From: Anaerolineae bacterium
GTDB lineage: Bacteria; Chloroflexota; Anaerolineae; 4572-78; J111
Assembly: GCA_023151115.1 (NCBI GenBank)
Contig: JAKLJP010000101.1
Span: 1 to 5,416, forward strand
Direction of reading: 5' to 3'
Length of the DNA stretch: 5,416 bases
The notes under the pieces: generated by a model
Told to the model about the DNA's origin: nothing
The model's database searches: none
The model's input: the letters and a program-made list of their open reading frames with translations, nothing else
Shown: piece by piece, positions 4,342 through 5,416 of the stretch
Numbering within the stretch: position 1 is the first letter of the stretch
Layout of the letters: each line of letters starts with the position of its first letter
Translations under genes and position numbers: made by a program

Positions 4342-5415
4342 TCAAATTGACCGCGAAGTTTCCTCCTCATTCCAGGTCATGATACCGTGCGCAGCCCGAT
4401 ATTCAGGCAGGGTAATGATGGGGGGACGTCGCTGGTCAGAGATAACATGCTCTTCCAGATAATAAGACTCGGTTTCCCGGCGAATGATTTTCATGGTCCG
4501 GTTGGTTTCGCTCAGTAATTGCACTTTCTCGCGGCCTTCCAGGTGTTCGATAAAAACCTGGATAATGGCAAAAGCCATCCGGCTCAACGCGCCAAGCGGT
4601 TGATTGTGATGGATGCGCTGGCGTAAGTCTACCTGAGCAATGCCGCTGATACCGTAGCCCTCTACCAGCGCCAACAGCAAACCCGTCTCTACCCCATAGC
4701 CAATGTAAAAAGGAATTTGCTCTAAGGCCTTTCGCCGGCCCGCATATTCACCCGATAGGGGCTGCACAATACCCGAAAGTTCCGGGTAGAACAGGTTAAA
4801 CAAGGGCCGCGCGACCAATTCGGTTACCCGGCCGCCGCCCCCGGCCTGGAGCGTGTCACCCACCCGCAGGGGACGCCGATAGAAACCTTTGACATACTGC
4901 ACCGTATTCCGCCTGAGCAGCGGCCCCAGGATACCGTAAACAAAGCGGGGATGAATATTGACAATGTCGGTATCAACCCAGGCGATGAGATCACCTTGAA
5001 GCACGTGCAGACTCTTCCATAAAGCCTCACCTTTACCGCGATAAGCGCCATATTCCGGCAGAATTTCGTCGTGTTGATAGATTGGCACTCCTAAATCTTG
5101 GGCAATTTCAACCGTGCGATCGGTGGAGCCGGAGTCAATCAAAACAATTTCATCCAGCAGCGGATATTCCTTCATTAAGGCATCTTGGAGAACCTTGATA
5201 ACGCTGCCAACCGTTGCCTCCTCGTTTAGCGCCGGTAAGCCCAGGCTAATGGTCAGGTTTTGCTTTTCTTTGGCTGCGACCAGCCGGGGTAAATTTTCAA
5301 ATTCCTCGCTGTTAAAAGTATTCTCGGCAAACCATTTATCCCAGGGTCGTTCAGTTCTAAAAAATATTGCCAGGTAAGACAACCTATGGTAAGCTGAATA
5401 ATTCAAATTATCCAT
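4342..5415 (-). CDS. gpgS: Glucosyl-3-phosphoglycerate synthase (GT81 family)
   Basis: This enzyme transfers glucose from an NDP-glucose donor to 3-phosphoglycerate, giving glucosyl-3-phosphoglycerate. That is the first step to the compatible solute glucosylglycerate and, in mycobacteria, to methylglucose lipopolysaccharide. The retaining GT-A fold is clear: SLGLPALNEEATVG (57-70) and LIDSGSTDRT (92-101) form the nucleotide site, YRGKGEALW (125-133) carries the conserved lysine, WVDTDIVNIHP (146-156) holds the metal-binding D148-x-D150, and VKGFYRRPL (175-183) and GGGRVTELVARPL (193-205) follow. IVQPLSGEYAGRR (216-228), FYIGYGVETGLL and the H269-H270 region complete the acceptor and metal site. 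At 357 residues it is slightly longer than the mycobacterial enzyme (about 324); the extra length is mostly N-terminal (residues 1-30). The ATG at 5415 is one base from the window edge, so its ribosome binding site and any earlier start cannot be seen. No gpgP phosphatase gene is nearby. Confidence 0.93.
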   Translation of the reverse strand: MDNLNYSAYHRLSYLAIFFRTERPWDKWFAENTFNSEEFENLPRLVAAKEKQNLTISLGLPALNEEATVGSVIKVLQDALMKEYPLLDEIVLIDSGSTDRTVEIAQDLGVPIYQHDEILPEYGAYRGKGEALWKSLHVLQGDLIAWVDTDIVNIHPRFVYGILGPLLRRNTVQYVKGFYRRPLRVGDTLQAGGGGRVTELVARPLFNLFYPELSGIVQPLSGEYAGRRKALEQIPFYIGYGVETGLLLALVEGYGISGIAQVDLRQRIHHNQPLGALSRMAFAIIQVFIEHLEGREKVQLLSETNRTMKIIRRETESYYLEEHVISDQRRPPIITLPEYRAAHGIMTWNEEETSRSI

Positions 5416-5416
5416 A

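Noticed and set aside
4334..4365. GAGGAA/TTCCTC inverted repeat spanning the gpgS stop codon
   Set aside because: The 6-bp stem with a 20-nt loop is too weak to call, although it fits the pattern of structures over stop codons.
4215..4370. N-terminal extension of the small membrane protein to a start at 4370
   Set aside because: The extra 52 residues are polar and family-unlike, overlap the end of gpgS, and lie upstream of a good promoter and ribosome binding site for the start at 4214.
5114..5377. Plus-strand open frame of 87 codons
   Set aside because: It is antisense to the conserved core of gpgS and has no ribosome binding site or recognisable domain.

Overview
The window looks like an accessory stretch of a bacterial chromosome of medium GC content. 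The mix of genes (an IS701-type transposase, an orphan glucosyl-3-phosphoglycerate synthase, a HEAT-repeat protein, a GIY-YIG/DUF123 protein and orphan membrane proteins) and the weak or absent Shine-Dalgarno sites on several genes fit a Chloroflexota (Anaerolineae-like) genome. This is an inference from protein style; no rRNA or other marker confirms it.

Layout. 1-666 (+): the 3' part of a decayed IS701-family transposase, with an in-frame stop and two frame changes. 804-1898 (-): a two-gene unit, the DUF123-type GIY-YIG protein (1434-1898) followed by a HEAT-repeat protein (804-1388). 1899-2069: a divergent intergenic region with a promoter candidate. 2070-3749 (+): an unrecognised multi-pass membrane protein, then a membrane-anchored class I SAM-dependent methyltransferase. 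3816-4214 (-): a small four-helix membrane protein resembling 'cytochrome b-like' hypothetical proteins, with its own promoter and ribosome binding site. 4342-5415 (-): a nearly or fully complete glucosyl-3-phosphoglycerate synthase (gpgS), first step of glucosylglycerate synthesis.

The genes form several short, independent units, and I see no single pathway linking them. The only suggestive pair is the membrane protein plus methyltransferase, which could modify a lipid-phase substrate. No phosphatase partner for GpgS lies in the window.

The most unusual feature is non-coding. Tracts of degenerate 7/8-nt repeats lie between genes: an inverted array at 2942-3028, a 15-bp tandem at 3737-3766 and a short 8-nt tract at 1926-1949. 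The stop codons of four of the six intact genes sit inside a repeat or stem-loop. No CRISPR, tRNA, rRNA or recognisable novel defence system was found.
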